Source: Tardiphaga robiniae
Lineage (GTDB): Bacteria; Pseudomonadota; Alphaproteobacteria; Rhizobiales; Xanthobacteraceae
Assembly: GCF_013359755.1 (NCBI RefSeq)
Contig: NZ_JABMCJ010000091.1
Span: forward strand, 1 to 64,000
Length of the DNA: 64,000 bases
Direction: 5' to 3'
The notes below the pieces were generated by a model, which was given only the letters and a program-made list of their open reading frames with translations, did not search any database and had not been told where the DNA came from. The first letter of the stretch is position 1; each line of letters starts with the position of its first letter. The position numbers and the translations under genes are program-made. This document shows, piece after piece, positions 47,304 through 55,888 of this stretch.

Positions 47304-48178
47304 GGCTCTTGCTTTTCCCTCCCCCTAGCGCGGCGTAGCCGCTTGGGGGAGGGATATCGCGCCCGCCTGCGCGTCTCAGCTTCTTCGAATGTCAAACAGC
47401 CACTGCTCTTCAGACATGCGTCATCACCCCATTGTTTGCGGCGCGGGGGCGCCGTCGTCTCTTGCATTCCCGCCCCTTGTGAGAGGGCGTGCGGAACGCC
47501 GGGTGCCCGTTGCACCCTTGGGCCTGATGCGAATGCGGTCTTCCGCAAGTGAATGCATCAGGACTTTCGGAGGCGCCGAGCAAGTGCCCAGCGTTCCGCC
47601 TGCGGTGTTTTTTCGGTTGCTTGCACTTTGCCTCAGCGAACGATCCGATCACCAAATTAAAGTCCCAAGGCGATGGGAAGGGAGCCTCAAGCGAATAGGC
47701 CGGACACGTTTTGACTTTGGTCGTCCGTCACACTGTCCAGGGATCTTTCCATCCCAAGGTCGGCCGTCTCCTTGCCAGTGGCAGTGCTGGCGCAGATCCG
47801 TCCTGCCCGAAGACAGACGTCACCCATGAACCGCGTAACGCCGCATCTCCGGCGTCCACCGCATCCCACCCCGCGAACGTGACGATCGCGATCGCCCCTC
47901 TCGGTGGGGCAGGACGTAGGGGAATATAATCAATATAGGGATTATGTCAACGGGAGATAGGAAAAAATGTTTGGTGCCTCTGCGCCCGCCCCAAACCGTC
48001 ATTCCGGGGCGCGGGCGCACCTTCGCGCACGCGAACCCGGAATCTCGGCATGCGAGTCTCTGATCGCGCAAAACACACCGGGATTCCGGGTTCGCACTTC
48101 AGCGGCTCCGCCGCCTCCGTGTGCCCCGGAATGACGAGCGAGGACAAAGGCCCGGAATGACGAGTCAGGACGAAAGCC
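47304..48178. repeat. Gene-free mosaic of dispersed intergenic repeats
   Basis: No convincing gene lies in these 875 bases; short open frames here have no recognisable product. From the left: a long hairpin (CCCTCCCCC 47317-47325 with GGGGGAGGG 47345-47353, inner arms also pairing) that probably ends the upstream transcript. A block at about 47400-47890 follows that is remembered as a large intergenic repeat of Bradyrhizobium relatives. Last comes a nested inverted repeat at 47998-48135. A short AT-rich stretch (about 47918-47970) separates the blocks. Confidence 0.65.
47998..48135. repeat. Nested inverted repeat with GTCATTCCGGGGC ends
   Basis: The outer arms GTCATTCCGGGGC (47998-48010) and GCCCCGGAATGAC (48123-48135) are perfect inverted copies. 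Inner arms GCGAACCCGGAATC (48031-48044) and GATTCCGGGTTCGC (48082-48095) are also perfect. A partial third copy of the end (CCCGGAATGACGAG) follows at 48151. This architecture is characteristic of a highly repeated palindromic element in Bradyrhizobium/Rhodopseudomonas genomes. Confidence 0.8.
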
Positions 48179-49030
48179 TCACACCCCGATATTGTCGATC
48201 AGCCGCGTCTTGCCGATCCTTGCGGCCACCAGCAGTCGCACCGGACCGTCTTTCATCGAGGTCATTGGCGCCAGTGACTCCGCATGGCGCGCTTCGAAAT
48301 AGTCGAGTGCGAAGCCCGCCGCGGTGATCATCGCGGCGCCACCGGCCATGGCGGCTTCAAGGTCATCGCCCGCCTTCAGCCGCTTGGCGGTTTCCTTCAT
48401 CGCCTTGTAAAGCACCGGCGCCGTGGTGCGGTCTTCCGGCGAGAGATAGACGTTACGCGACGACATCGCGAGACCGTCGCGTTCGCGCACCGTGGTGGCG
48501 CCGGTCACCTTGACGCCGAGATCGAGATCCCGTGCCATGCGCGTCACGACCTTGAGCTGCTGGTAGTCCTTCTCGCCGAAGAACGCCATGTCCGGTCGCA
48601 CCTGCGTGAACAGCTTGCCGACGACTGTCGCGACGCCGCCGAAGAAATGCGGGCGGAAGCGATCTTCGAGGTCGGCGGTGGCCGGGCCTCCGGTCGTGAT
48701 CTTCGTTGCGAAGCCTTCCGGATACATCACCTTGGCGTCGGGATTCCAGATCAGGTCGACGCCGGCTTCGGTGAGTTTGGCGACGTCGCTCTTCCAGGTC
48801 CGCGGATAAGAGCCGAAGTCCTCGGTCGGGGCGAACTGCGTTGGATTGACGAAAATCGATACCACGACCTTGCTGGCGCGGCGCTGGGCGAGGCGCACCA
48901 GGGAGACGTGGCCGTCATGCAGCGCTCCCATGGTCGGCACCAGGCCGATGGTCGCCTTGCGTGCCCGCAGGCCGTCGAGCGCCTTGCGGAGGGCGGGCAG
49001 GGTGCGGGCGACGATCGGGGTGCGGGGCAT
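48179..49030 (-). CDS. panC: Pantothenate synthetase
   Basis: The product has 283 residues from the ATG opening [20 protein letters not shown]. The nucleotidyltransferase motifs are clear: [15 protein letters not shown] (HIGH-like), [29 protein letters not shown] and [12 protein letters not shown] (KMSKS-like). It joins pantoate and beta-alanine using ATP, the last step of vitamin B5 synthesis. panB and panD are not adjacent. Confidence 0.97.
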   Translation of the reverse strand: MPRTPIVARTLPALRKALDGLRARKATIGLVPTMGALHDGHVSLVRLAQRRASKVVVSIFVNPTQFAPTEDFGSYPRTWKSDVAKLTEAGVDLIWNPDAKVMYPEGFATKITTGGPATADLEDRFRPHFFGGVATVVGKLFTQVRPDMAFFGEKDYQQLKVVTRMARDLDLGVKVTGATTVRERDGLAMSSRNVYLSPEDRTTAPVLYKAMKETAKRLKAGDDLEAAMAGGAAMITAAGFALDYFEARHAESLAPMTSMKDGPVRLLVAARIGKTRLIDNIGV

Positions 49031-49264
49031 TGCGGCTCGTTCTTGTTGTTGGCTGCGGCGGATGAAGGCGTGCGCGCCCTGCTTATCAAAGCTCGCGGGA
49101 TCACCCAAGCCTCACGATACCAGGCTGCCGGGTGTCCTGATGCCTCAACCGGCCGCCGGGATTCATGATTAAGCGCGGCTGATCGCCCGCAGAGCAGGAT
49201 GCCGCTGTATTTAGCTTGACCCTTGCCACGCCTCGCGATTTGAAGATGATCGAAGGATCGCGCG

Positions 49265-50188
49265 ATGTTGATGCAAACCACCCAGGGGCAGTCCGGCACG
49301 GCGCATGTGATCGTGCTCGGCAATGAGAAGGGCGGGTCGGGCAAATCGACCACCGCGCTTCATATTGCTGTGGCGCTACTGAAGGCCGGTCAGCGCGTCG
49401 CCACCATCGATCTCGACAGTCGCCAGCAGAGCTTCACGCGCTATATCGCCAACCGCGCAGCCTGGGCGCAGAGCGCCGGACTTGCGCTGGAAGTGCCGAC
49501 CCATAGCTGCGTCAAGCTCGGCGAGACGATGCAGATCGCCGACAACGAAGCCTTCGAACTCGATCAGTTCATGACCGCGGTGAGCGCGGTAGAACGTACC
49601 CACCATTTCATCGTCATCGACACGCCTGGCAGCGATACCTATCTGATGCGTCTGGCGCATTCGATGGCCGATACGCTGGTGACGCCGATCAATGACAGCT
49701 TTCTCGACTTCGACGTGCTCGGCGCCGTCGATGCTACAAGCTACAAGGTGACCGGCGAGAGCCACTATTCGAAGATGGCGCGCGAAGCCCGGCGCAAGCG
49801 CCGTCAGCACGATGGCTCCACCACCGACTGGATCGTGGTGCGCAACCGGCTCTCGGTGCTCGGCTCGCGCAACAAGATGCTGGTCGCCGGCGTCCTTGAT
49901 CAACTTTCGCTGCAGCTCGGTTTCCGCGCCATCGACGGTCTCGCCGAGCGCGTGATGTATCGTGAGTTCTTCCCGCGTGGCCTGACGGCGCTCGACGATC
50001 TCAACGAAGCCACGCTCGGGCGTCGCCCGAGCATGGGCCATGTCACGGCGCGCGAGGAAGTCATCGAACTGCTGCGCAAGTTGAAGCTGCCGCTCGATGA
50101 GCGTGGCCGTCGCCGCGCCGCCAACCGCGCCGAGTGGTTTGCCCAGGTCGACAAGCCGCTCGACGTTCACGACATCCTTGGCAACTGA
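49265..50188 (+). CDS. mipZ: Division-site positioning ATPase MipZ
   Basis: The product has 307 residues (ATG at 49265; the ATG at 49271 is also possible). It is a ParA/MinD-family protein with the deviant Walker A EKGGSGKSTT (21-30), TIDLDSRQQSFTRY and the MipZ-specific FIVIDTPGSDTYLMRLAHSM and NDSFLDFDVLGAVDATSY. MipZ forms gradients from the cell poles together with ParB and blocks FtsZ assembly away from midcell. It is diagnostic of alphaproteobacteria. It is divergent from panC. Confidence 0.96.
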   Translation: MLMQTTQGQSGTAHVIVLGNEKGGSGKSTTALHIAVALLKAGQRVATIDLDSRQQSFTRYIANRAAWAQSAGLALEVPTHSCVKLGETMQIADNEAFELDQFMTAVSAVERTHHFIVIDTPGSDTYLMRLAHSMADTLVTPINDSFLDFDVLGAVDATSYKVTGESHYSKMAREARRKRRQHDGSTTDWIVVRNRLSVLGSRNKMLVAGVLDQLSLQLGFRAIDGLAERVMYREFFPRGLTALDDLNEATLGRRPSMGHVTAREEVIELLRKLKLPLDERGRRRAANRAEWFAQVDKPLDVHDILGN

Positions 50189-50584
50189 GTCGCGTTCACG
50201 GTGCAAAGCCAGCGCTGCGCGTTCGGCAGGCTATGAACGATCCCGCACTCAACTTCACGCTGATACCACAGGTATCATTTTCTTTTACCGGGGAACGAGT
50301 CACCCGTTCGACAGTTGATTTGTCGTTGAAAACAGGACGTTTTTGAAATTCCGATCCCTTGCGAAACTTGTTCAAAATCGCTCAATTCGACCATGGCTTT
50401 CTTTAGCAACTGCACAAGAAACGGGTGCGGCGCACAATAACATGGCTCGGAATTCACAATATTTAGCCTTTCTGTCACCGGGCTGTGACATATATGCTGT
50501 TGAAGCAGCCGCTTGAGGCCATTCCGGCCCATAAGTGCTGTAGCCGGCTGAGACCTATCTCTAGCTGGCCGATCAGGGACGAAC
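50189..50584. other. Gene-free spacer between mipZ and a hydrolase gene
   Basis: These 396 bases are AT-richer than the flanks and contain no gene that I can support. A hairpin TGATACC (50261-50267)/GGTATCA (50271-50277) followed by a T-rich stretch (TTTTCTTTT) may terminate mipZ. The rest probably holds the promoter of the hydrolase, which I could not place with confidence. GGGAC lies just upstream of its ATG. Confidence 0.5.
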
Positions 50585-51460
50585 ATGAAACGCGGACTTC
50601 TCATTCTGCTTTCGGTTTGCGTGCTGACCACCGCCGCGTACTTCACCGCGTCGAAGTGGGCTATTCGGCATGAGACGCTGACGTTCTTCGACGCGTCGCG
50701 TAATCGTCCTGTGCAGGTCGACATCGCCGTTCGCCGCGACAAGGAAATGCAGGCCAATGCCGGCATGATCACTCTGCCTGTTGCGGTTCTCAATCACGGT
50801 AACACCGTCAAGTTCACCGAATACTCGTTCCTGGCAAACGTGTTTGCGGCGCGCGGCTATATGGCCGTCAGCATCCAGCACGATCTCGATACCGACGCTC
50901 CGCTCGTGACCAAGGTCGGCGAGCTCTATGTCGGCCGTCTGCCGGTCTATGAGCGGGGCGTTCAGAACATCAAATACGCGGTGAAAGAGCTGAAGAAGAT
51001 TCAGCCGAACTCCGACTACGATCATCTGACGCTGGTCGGTCATTCCAACGGCGGCGACATCTCGATGTTCTACGCCAAGGAATTCCCGGATGACGTCAAG
51101 AAGGTCGTGACGCTGGATAATCTGCGCGTGCCGTTCATGACCGATGGCAAATTCAAGATCCTGTCGTTCCGTTCGCACGATACGGTGTTCAAGCCGGATC
51201 CCGGTGTCGTGCCGGATGACGAGATCTGCGAGAAGGCCGGTATCACGGTCGTCAACACCGGCGCGCAGCACACCGACATGAGCGATCGCGGTCCGGAAAC
51301 GCTGAAGACCAAGATTCAGGGGCTGCTCGACAAGTTCCTCGACGACGACAGCAAGCTGTCGCCGGTCACCGGCAAGCCGAAGATCATCGAGCAGCCTGCG
51401 CAGCAGAGCAATGCGGCTGACCCGAACAAGATCGCGCAGTATACGCCGAGCGTGAATTGA
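50585..51460 (+). CDS. Alpha/beta hydrolase with N-terminal signal or anchor
   Basis: The product has 291 residues. The N-terminal helix RGLLILLSVCVLTTAAYFTA is a signal or anchor. The fold is shown by VAVLNHGNTVKFTEYSFLAN, VGHSNGGDISMFYAKEFPDD (nucleophile elbow GHSNGG), an acid in SFRSHDTVFKPDPG and a histidine in NTGAQHTDM. The C-terminal 40 residues are low complexity. It may act on an ester or lactone in the periplasm; the substrate is unknown. Confidence 0.85.
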   Translation: MKRGLLILLSVCVLTTAAYFTASKWAIRHETLTFFDASRNRPVQVDIAVRRDKEMQANAGMITLPVAVLNHGNTVKFTEYSFLANVFAARGYMAVSIQHDLDTDAPLVTKVGELYVGRLPVYERGVQNIKYAVKELKKIQPNSDYDHLTLVGHSNGGDISMFYAKEFPDDVKKVVTLDNLRVPFMTDGKFKILSFRSHDTVFKPDPGVVPDDEICEKAGITVVNTGAQHTDMSDRGPETLKTKIQGLLDKFLDDDSKLSPVTGKPKIIEQPAQQSNAADPNKIAQYTPSVN

Positions 51461-51530
51461 GTTCCGCGCTGCGCGGTTGACCGCGCGGCCTATGCTCGCC
51501 ACATGAAGCTTGCAGCAAGCGCGAGTTCAA

Positions 51531-52253
51531 ATGGCCAGCGATCCCACGATCCCCAAATCGAAAACCGATGCGCTGGCGCAGCCGTCGGCGTCGGCTGACA
51601 TCGCAGCATTTGTAGCAAAAGCGAAGGCCATGGCGCCGCATGCAGCGGGCGGGCGTGGGCGGCTGGTGTTCGCACTCGATGCCACCATGAGCCGGCAGCC
51701 GACCTGGGATATGGCCTGCACGCTGCAGGCCGACATGTTTCGCGAGGCGGCGTCGATCGGCAGTCTCGATATCCGTCTCGTCTATTTCCGTGGTCTCAGT
51801 GAGTGCCGCGCGACCGGCTGGATTTCGGACACCGCACAATTGGCGCGGCTGATGGGCAAGATCGCTTGCCAGGGCGGTCAGACCCAGATCGGCAAGGTGC
51901 TGTCGGAGACGCGGCGCGAGGCGGTGGCCTCAGGCGTGCGTGCATTGGTGTTCGTGGGCGACGCCATGGAGGAGTCCGTTGACGAGCTCTGTGCACGTGC
52001 CGGCGAGCTCGGCCTGCTGAAAGTACCGGTCTTCATGTTCCAGGAAGGGCAAGACCCGGCGGCCGAACAGGCATTTCGCGAGATTGCCCGGCTGACCGGT
52101 GGCGCCTGGTGCCGGTTCGATCCGGGAGCCGCTGCGCAGCTCCGCGAATTGCTGCGTGCGGTAGCCGCCTATGCCGCGGGCGGACGTGAGGCGCTGACAC
52201 GGCTGGCGGCGTCGGCACCGGGTGCGGCAAAGCTGCTCGGCCAGATGCGATAA
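51531..52253 (+). CDS. VWA-domain protein
   Basis: The product has 240 residues from the ATG opening MASDPTIPKSKTDALAQPSA. A von Willebrand A fold is suggested by LVFALDATMSRQPTWDMAC (a DxTxS variant of the metal site), then GGQTQIGKVL (its threonine) and ALVFVGDAMEESVDELC (its aspartate). The C-terminal part is helical. It is probably cytoplasmic, since no signal is seen. It is followed 51 nt later by a J-domain gene, which may be functionally linked. Confidence 0.85.
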   Translation: MASDPTIPKSKTDALAQPSASADIAAFVAKAKAMAPHAAGGRGRLVFALDATMSRQPTWDMACTLQADMFREAASIGSLDIRLVYFRGLSECRATGWISDTAQLARLMGKIACQGGQTQIGKVLSETRREAVASGVRALVFVGDAMEESVDELCARAGELGLLKVPVFMFQEGQDPAAEQAFREIARLTGGAWCRFDPGAAAQLRELLRAVAAYAAGGREALTRLAASAPGAAKLLGQMR

Positions 52254-52304
52254 ACGGTCTGCAAAACCGTTTCGCGGATCGCGGCAACCGACTATCTATC
52301 CCTC

Positions 52305-53030
52305 ATGCCTACTTTGATCGCCGGCGCGCTCGCCGTCTTTGTGCTCTACATGCTGCTGCAGATGTTCCGCTCGGCCAACCCGGCGCTGCTGGCGCGCGGC
52401 ATCAAACTGGCCGGCGGTGTGCTGGCGCTGGCGGTGGCGGCGTTCACCGGGATCAAGGGCGAGCTGGCGGTGGCGATCCCGCTCGGAATCTTCGGGGCGG
52501 GCCTCTTGGGCTGGGCGCCGTTCGGCACCGCGGGCTTCAGCAATATCGGCGGCATGTTCGGGGGCGGGACCAAATCGTCCGGCCAGACCTCGCAGGTCCG
52601 CTCGGCGTTTCTCGACATGACCCTCGATCATGACAGTGGCCAGCTCAGCGGAAAGATCGTCGCCGGCCCCTATGCCGGGCAATCGCTCGATGCATTCGAC
52701 CTGCCGCAACTGGCGGCGATGATGGCCGGCTTCGACGCGGAGAGCGTGGCGTTACTTGAAAGTTATCTTGACCGCCGGTTTCCCGCCTGGCGTCAGAACG
52801 CGCAGGGCGATACGGCAGGGCGGCACGACCGCCCGGCGTCGAGCAGTAAAATGACGGAAGAGGAGGCTTATCAGATCCTTGGCGTGAAGCCGGGTGCGAC
52901 CCGCGACGAGATCAGCCGCGCGCACCGATCCCTCATGAAGAAACTGCATCCCGACCAGGGGGGCTCGACGTACCTGGCGGCCCGAGTCAACGAGGCCAAG
53001 GACACTCTGCTTCGCACGCATCGCAGCTAA
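52305..53030 (+). CDS. Membrane-anchored J-domain protein
   Basis: The product has 241 residues. The N-terminal region is hydrophobic (LIAGALAVFVLYMLLQMF; ALAVAAFTGIKGELAVAIPL, FGAGLLGWAPFG), giving two or three helices. A glycine-rich linker and a soluble segment with TLDHDSGQLSGKIVAGPYAG follow. The last 60 residues are a J domain (EEEAYQILGVKPGATRDEIS, HRSLMKKLHPDQGGS) with the HPD triad that stimulates DnaK ATPase. This resembles TIM14/DjlC-like membrane co-chaperones. Confidence 0.85.
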   Translation: MPTLIAGALAVFVLYMLLQMFRSANPALLARGIKLAGGVLALAVAAFTGIKGELAVAIPLGIFGAGLLGWAPFGTAGFSNIGGMFGGGTKSSGQTSQVRSAFLDMTLDHDSGQLSGKIVAGPYAGQSLDAFDLPQLAAMMAGFDAESVALLESYLDRRFPAWRQNAQGDTAGRHDRPASSSKMTEEEAYQILGVKPGATRDEISRAHRSLMKKLHPDQGGSTYLAARVNEAKDTLLRTHRS

Positions 53031-53163
53031 CTCCAGCACGCTTTTACGCTACAACTGCGAGCAGCTTCCGTTTCTCTGAGAACGCCCCATCGCCCACCGT
53101 TGCCCGGCGTGGTCGATCAATCCCCGTCTGTATTTTGTACTGGCTAAGTCTTGACGAGAAGTT

Positions 53164-53224
53164 GTCACCACGGGGATTTATGGTGACCAAAAGCAAAATG
53201 GCCGGGACAATGTCCCGGCCATTT
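53164..53224. terminator. Twin hairpins between the J-domain and carboxypeptidase genes
   Basis: GTCACCA (53164-53170) pairs with TGGTGAC (53181-53187). Next, AAATGGCCGGGA (53196-53207) pairs perfectly with TCCCGGCCATTT (53213-53224) around CAATG. The second has A and T flanks on both sides and lies 34 nt past the stop of the minus-strand carboxypeptidase, so it can act as a bidirectional terminator for the two convergent genes. Confidence 0.75.
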
Positions 53225-53258
53225 GCGTATCCGATGCGTATCCGACGGTATCAATCGA

Positions 53259-55082
53259 TCAGTTCTTGATAGTGATGCAGGAAATCTCGGAACGCTTCAG
53301 CGTCTTGCAGACGGCTTCGGCTTTTTCGCGGTCGAGGCCGGCGAAGCGGGCGCGGTAGAGTTTCCTGTCGCCCTTGCCGACGACGGCTTCAGTGAACGGG
53401 TCGGCCTTGCCGAGCAGGCCGCGGGCTTGTTCACGCGCGGCGTCGAGGCGGATCCGTGCTTCGCTCTCGCTCTCCAGTGCGCCGACCTGAATGATCCAGC
53501 CGGTGTGGATCGCGGCGGGTTTGATAGCGCCGCCCTGTTGTACCGTCTGCGGAGCGGGAGCCTGAGGGGCTGGCACGTTACGCGGGGCAGGGTCGGCATA
53601 GGCCATCTGGGTGCCGCCCTGAGCGCTTCCCTGGGCCGGCAAGACGCCGAGAAGCCCATTGCCGGTCCCGAAGCCCGCCGGCTGACGCGGCATCTCCGAG
53701 CGGGCATAGAGCGAATTGGTGGTCTCGGGCGAGCGGGCGGTGGGCTCAGAGCGCGCCGTGATGGCATTCGTGGCGGCGGGAGGGGCGGGCTGCTCGCCGC
53801 CGGCGGAGGCCAGCTTGTACTGACCGGACTTGACCTGAACGGTACGGACCCGAACCGGCTTCATCGGCTCTGACGAGCCTGGAATGGTCGAGATGGGCTC
53901 GGACTGGATGACGCCGCTGTTGAGCGGGCCGGGCTCGGGCTTGCGGGGCTGCGGCATCGGCGCTGCCGGGGGCAGCGCTGCGGTGGCGGCGGCGAAGACC
54001 GACGGGCGCGCCGCTGGCGCAGCGGGACGAGCCGGGGGCTCGGAGAGCGGTTCAGCGGCCACCGGCGTTGCAGCAGCCACCTGAATGGCGCCGTTGACCT
54101 GTTTGGTGTCGATCGGACGCGCCTGAGCCTCGGCTTCGGCGACCTCGGTTGCGGATTCGGACGGATTGCGCTCGGTGATCGCGGCCACGGTGCGGCGGGT
54201 GGCGCCCTTGTCCAGGTTCTCGGCAAGCAGGTTGCGCATGGCGGCGTCACGGGCGCCGCCGCTGCGGCCGCCAAGCACGACGCCGACCAGATGGCGGTTG
54301 CCGCGCTTCATCGACGAGACGAGGTTGAAGCCGGAGGCGCGGGTGTAGCCGGTCTTGATGCCGTCGACGCCTTCGACACTGCCGATCAGGCGGTTGTGGT
54401 TGCGGATGTTGCGGCCGCGATAATTGAAGGAGGCGGTGGCAAAGTAGCGGTAGTAACGCGGGAAGCGATCCTGGATAGCGCGGCCAAGCACCGACTGGTC
54501 GCGTGCGGTGGTCACCTGCGCATCGTCAGGGAGGCCGGAGGCATTGCGATACACCGTGCGGCTCATGCCGAGCGCGCGGGCCTTCTTGGTCATCAGCTTG
54601 GCGAAATCGTCTTCGTCGCCGGCAATGGCCTCGGCGATGACAACGGCGGCGTCGTTGGCGGAGCGGGTCACCAGGGCCTTGATCGCGTCCTCCACGCGCA
54701 GCGTCTGACCAGGGCGCAGGCCCAGTTTGGTCGGAGCCTGCACGGAGGCGTGCTGGGAGACGTCCATTTCGCTGTCCAGCGTGAGCTTGCCGGATTCCAG
54801 CTTCTCGAACAGCATGTACAGCGTCATGATCTTGGTCAGCGACGCCGGATGGCGCGAACCGTCGGGATTGTTGGACGAGAGAACCGCACCGGAATTGCCA
54901 TCGACGATGATCGACGAGAAAGCGGGATTGTAGCTGGAGACGCGCGCGACGTGGCTTCGCGATTTATGTCGGCGGCGGGCATCCGCACTGTCAGTCGTAA
55001 AGATGACCGCGATGCTGAGAGTTGCCAGCCCAAGAGCGCACACCCGCAAGGTGCGCGACGAAGCAAACGTTGTGCGAAGCAT
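53259..55082 (-). CDS. D-alanyl-D-alanine carboxypeptidase with C-terminal SPOR domain
   Basis: The product has 607 residues with a signal peptide (VCALGLATLSIAVIF). The S11 penicillin-binding catalytic motifs are Ser81-x-x-Lys84 (PASLTKIM), Ser141-Ala-Asn143 (RSANDAA) and Lys243-Thr-Gly245 (GIKTGYT). Then come about 200 residues of Pro/Ala-rich linker and a SPOR domain (GWIIQVGALESESEARIRLD, LYRARFAGLDREKAEAVCKT) that binds denuded glycan at division septa. The enzyme trims the fifth residue of peptidoglycan stem peptides. Confidence 0.95.
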   Translation of the reverse strand: MLRTTFASSRTLRVCALGLATLSIAVIFTTDSADARRRHKSRSHVARVSSYNPAFSSIIVDGNSGAVLSSNNPDGSRHPASLTKIMTLYMLFEKLESGKLTLDSEMDVSQHASVQAPTKLGLRPGQTLRVEDAIKALVTRSANDAAVVIAEAIAGDEDDFAKLMTKKARALGMSRTVYRNASGLPDDAQVTTARDQSVLGRAIQDRFPRYYRYFATASFNYRGRNIRNHNRLIGSVEGVDGIKTGYTRASGFNLVSSMKRGNRHLVGVVLGGRSGGARDAAMRNLLAENLDKGATRRTVAAITERNPSESATEVAEAEAQARPIDTKQVNGAIQVAAATPVAAEPLSEPPARPAAPAARPSVFAAATAALPPAAPMPQPRKPEPGPLNSGVIQSEPISTIPGSSEPMKPVRVRTVQVKSGQYKLASAGGEQPAPPAATNAITARSEPTARSPETTNSLYARSEMPRQPAGFGTGNGLLGVLPAQGSAQGGTQMAYADPAPRNVPAPQAPAPQTVQQGGAIKPAAIHTGWIIQVGALESESEARIRLDAAREQARGLLGKADPFTEAVVGKGDRKLYRARFAGLDREKAEAVCKTLKRSEISCITIKN

Positions 55083-55480
55083 GGACTTCCCCGTCAGATC
55101 AGTCTCATTCCCCGGATCGTGAGGCTAAATTATGCCCAACAACCGGGGATGTGTCTCAGTTTTAAGCGTCAGCCTGAGCGGTTCTCTCGGCGGGATGGCA
55201 GAAGCATACGCGGCCATTCTGGCTAAGAGTATGTACTCATGCAGTTTTTGGGCTTTTTGGCCCCAACGCACCAATGCAAGAAATCAGGGTAGGTCCGGCG
55301 AGTTTCCAAAAGGTTAAGCAACCCTTGCCAGTTACCCGTGCATTTACTGCCAATGGTAAAAATTGTGCATCGCACAGGATTCTTGACGACATTGTGCACC
55401 GCACGATAGATGGGCAGGTCAGATCAGACCGGGGTCCACCCGGCCGCGGCTGACCCGTCCAATCCGGGAAAGGATTTGCA
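55083..55480. promoter_or_regulatory. Spacer with phasin promoter between the carboxypeptidase and phasin genes
   Basis: No gene is visible in these 398 bases. The right half contains the phasin promoter and two TGTGC-n3-GCAC operators (annotated separately). The left half should hold the divergent promoter of the carboxypeptidase gene; I could not assign hexamers reliably. Confidence 0.55.
55364..55411 (+). promoter_or_regulatory. Phasin promoter with two PhaR-type operators
   Basis: TGTGC-ATC-GCACA (55364-55376) and TGTGC-ACC-GCACG (55393-55405) are two dyads 29 bp apart. TTGACG (55383-55388), 17 nt, then ATAGAT (55406-55411) form a promoter, and the second dyad fills the spacer between the hexamers exactly. 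PhaR repressors bind GCA/TGC-rich dyads in front of phasin genes and are released by polyhydroxyalkanoate. The PhaR assignment is inference. Confidence 0.6.
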
Positions 55481-55816
55481 GTGATCAAGGTCGAAGACAT
55501 CCAGCAGTACGGCAAGGAGCAGTTCGAGAGTGCAGTCGCATCGGCGGCCACGCTTCAGAACGGTGCACAGGCTATCGCTGTCGCGGTTGGCGACTACACC
55601 AAGAAGTCGTTCGAGGATGGCAATGCCTTCGTGACCAAACTGTCCGGCGTGCAGTCGCTCGACAAGGTGCTCGAAGTGCAGACCGAATACGCCAAGTCGG
55701 CCTATGAATCCTTCGTCGCTGAATCGCACAAGATCAGCGAACTCTATGTCGATCTCGCCAAGCAGGCCTACAAGCCGTTCGAAGGCTTCGTCGCCAAGAT
55801 GACCCCGGCGCGCTAA
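55481..55816 (+). CDS. Phasin (polyhydroxyalkanoate granule protein)
   Basis: The product has 111 residues with a GTG start; GGAAAGGA precedes it. It is a helical, amphipathic protein with the phasin_2 pattern (YGKEQFESAVASAATLQNGA, YAKSAYESFVAESHKISELY, AKQAYKPFEGFVAKM). Phasins coat storage granules and limit their coalescence. It is followed by a strong bidirectional terminator. Confidence 0.92.
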   Translation: MIKVEDIQQYGKEQFESAVASAATLQNGAQAIAVAVGDYTKKSFEDGNAFVTKLSGVQSLDKVLEVQTEYAKSAYESFVAESHKISELYVDLAKQAYKPFEGFVAKMTPAR

Positions 55817-55835
55817 GCGATACGGTCTTCAAATC

Positions 55836-55866
55836 AAAACGCCCGGCCTGATGGCCGGGCGTTTTT
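55836..55866. terminator. Bidirectional terminator after the phasin gene
   Basis: The arms AAAACGCCCGGCC (55836-55848) and GGCCGGGCGTTTT (55853-55865) pair perfectly around TGAT and end in a T run. It ends transcription of the phasin gene and of the convergent TadG-like gene that stops at 55889. Confidence 0.9.
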
Positions 55867-55888
55867 GTTTGAAGGTGTCGCCGCCGCT

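Noticed and set aside
47389-47829. Short open frames inside the repeat block after the indolepyruvate oxidoreductase
   Set aside because: They fall in intergenic repeat sequence, and their translations look like random Arg/Pro/Ser-rich strings.
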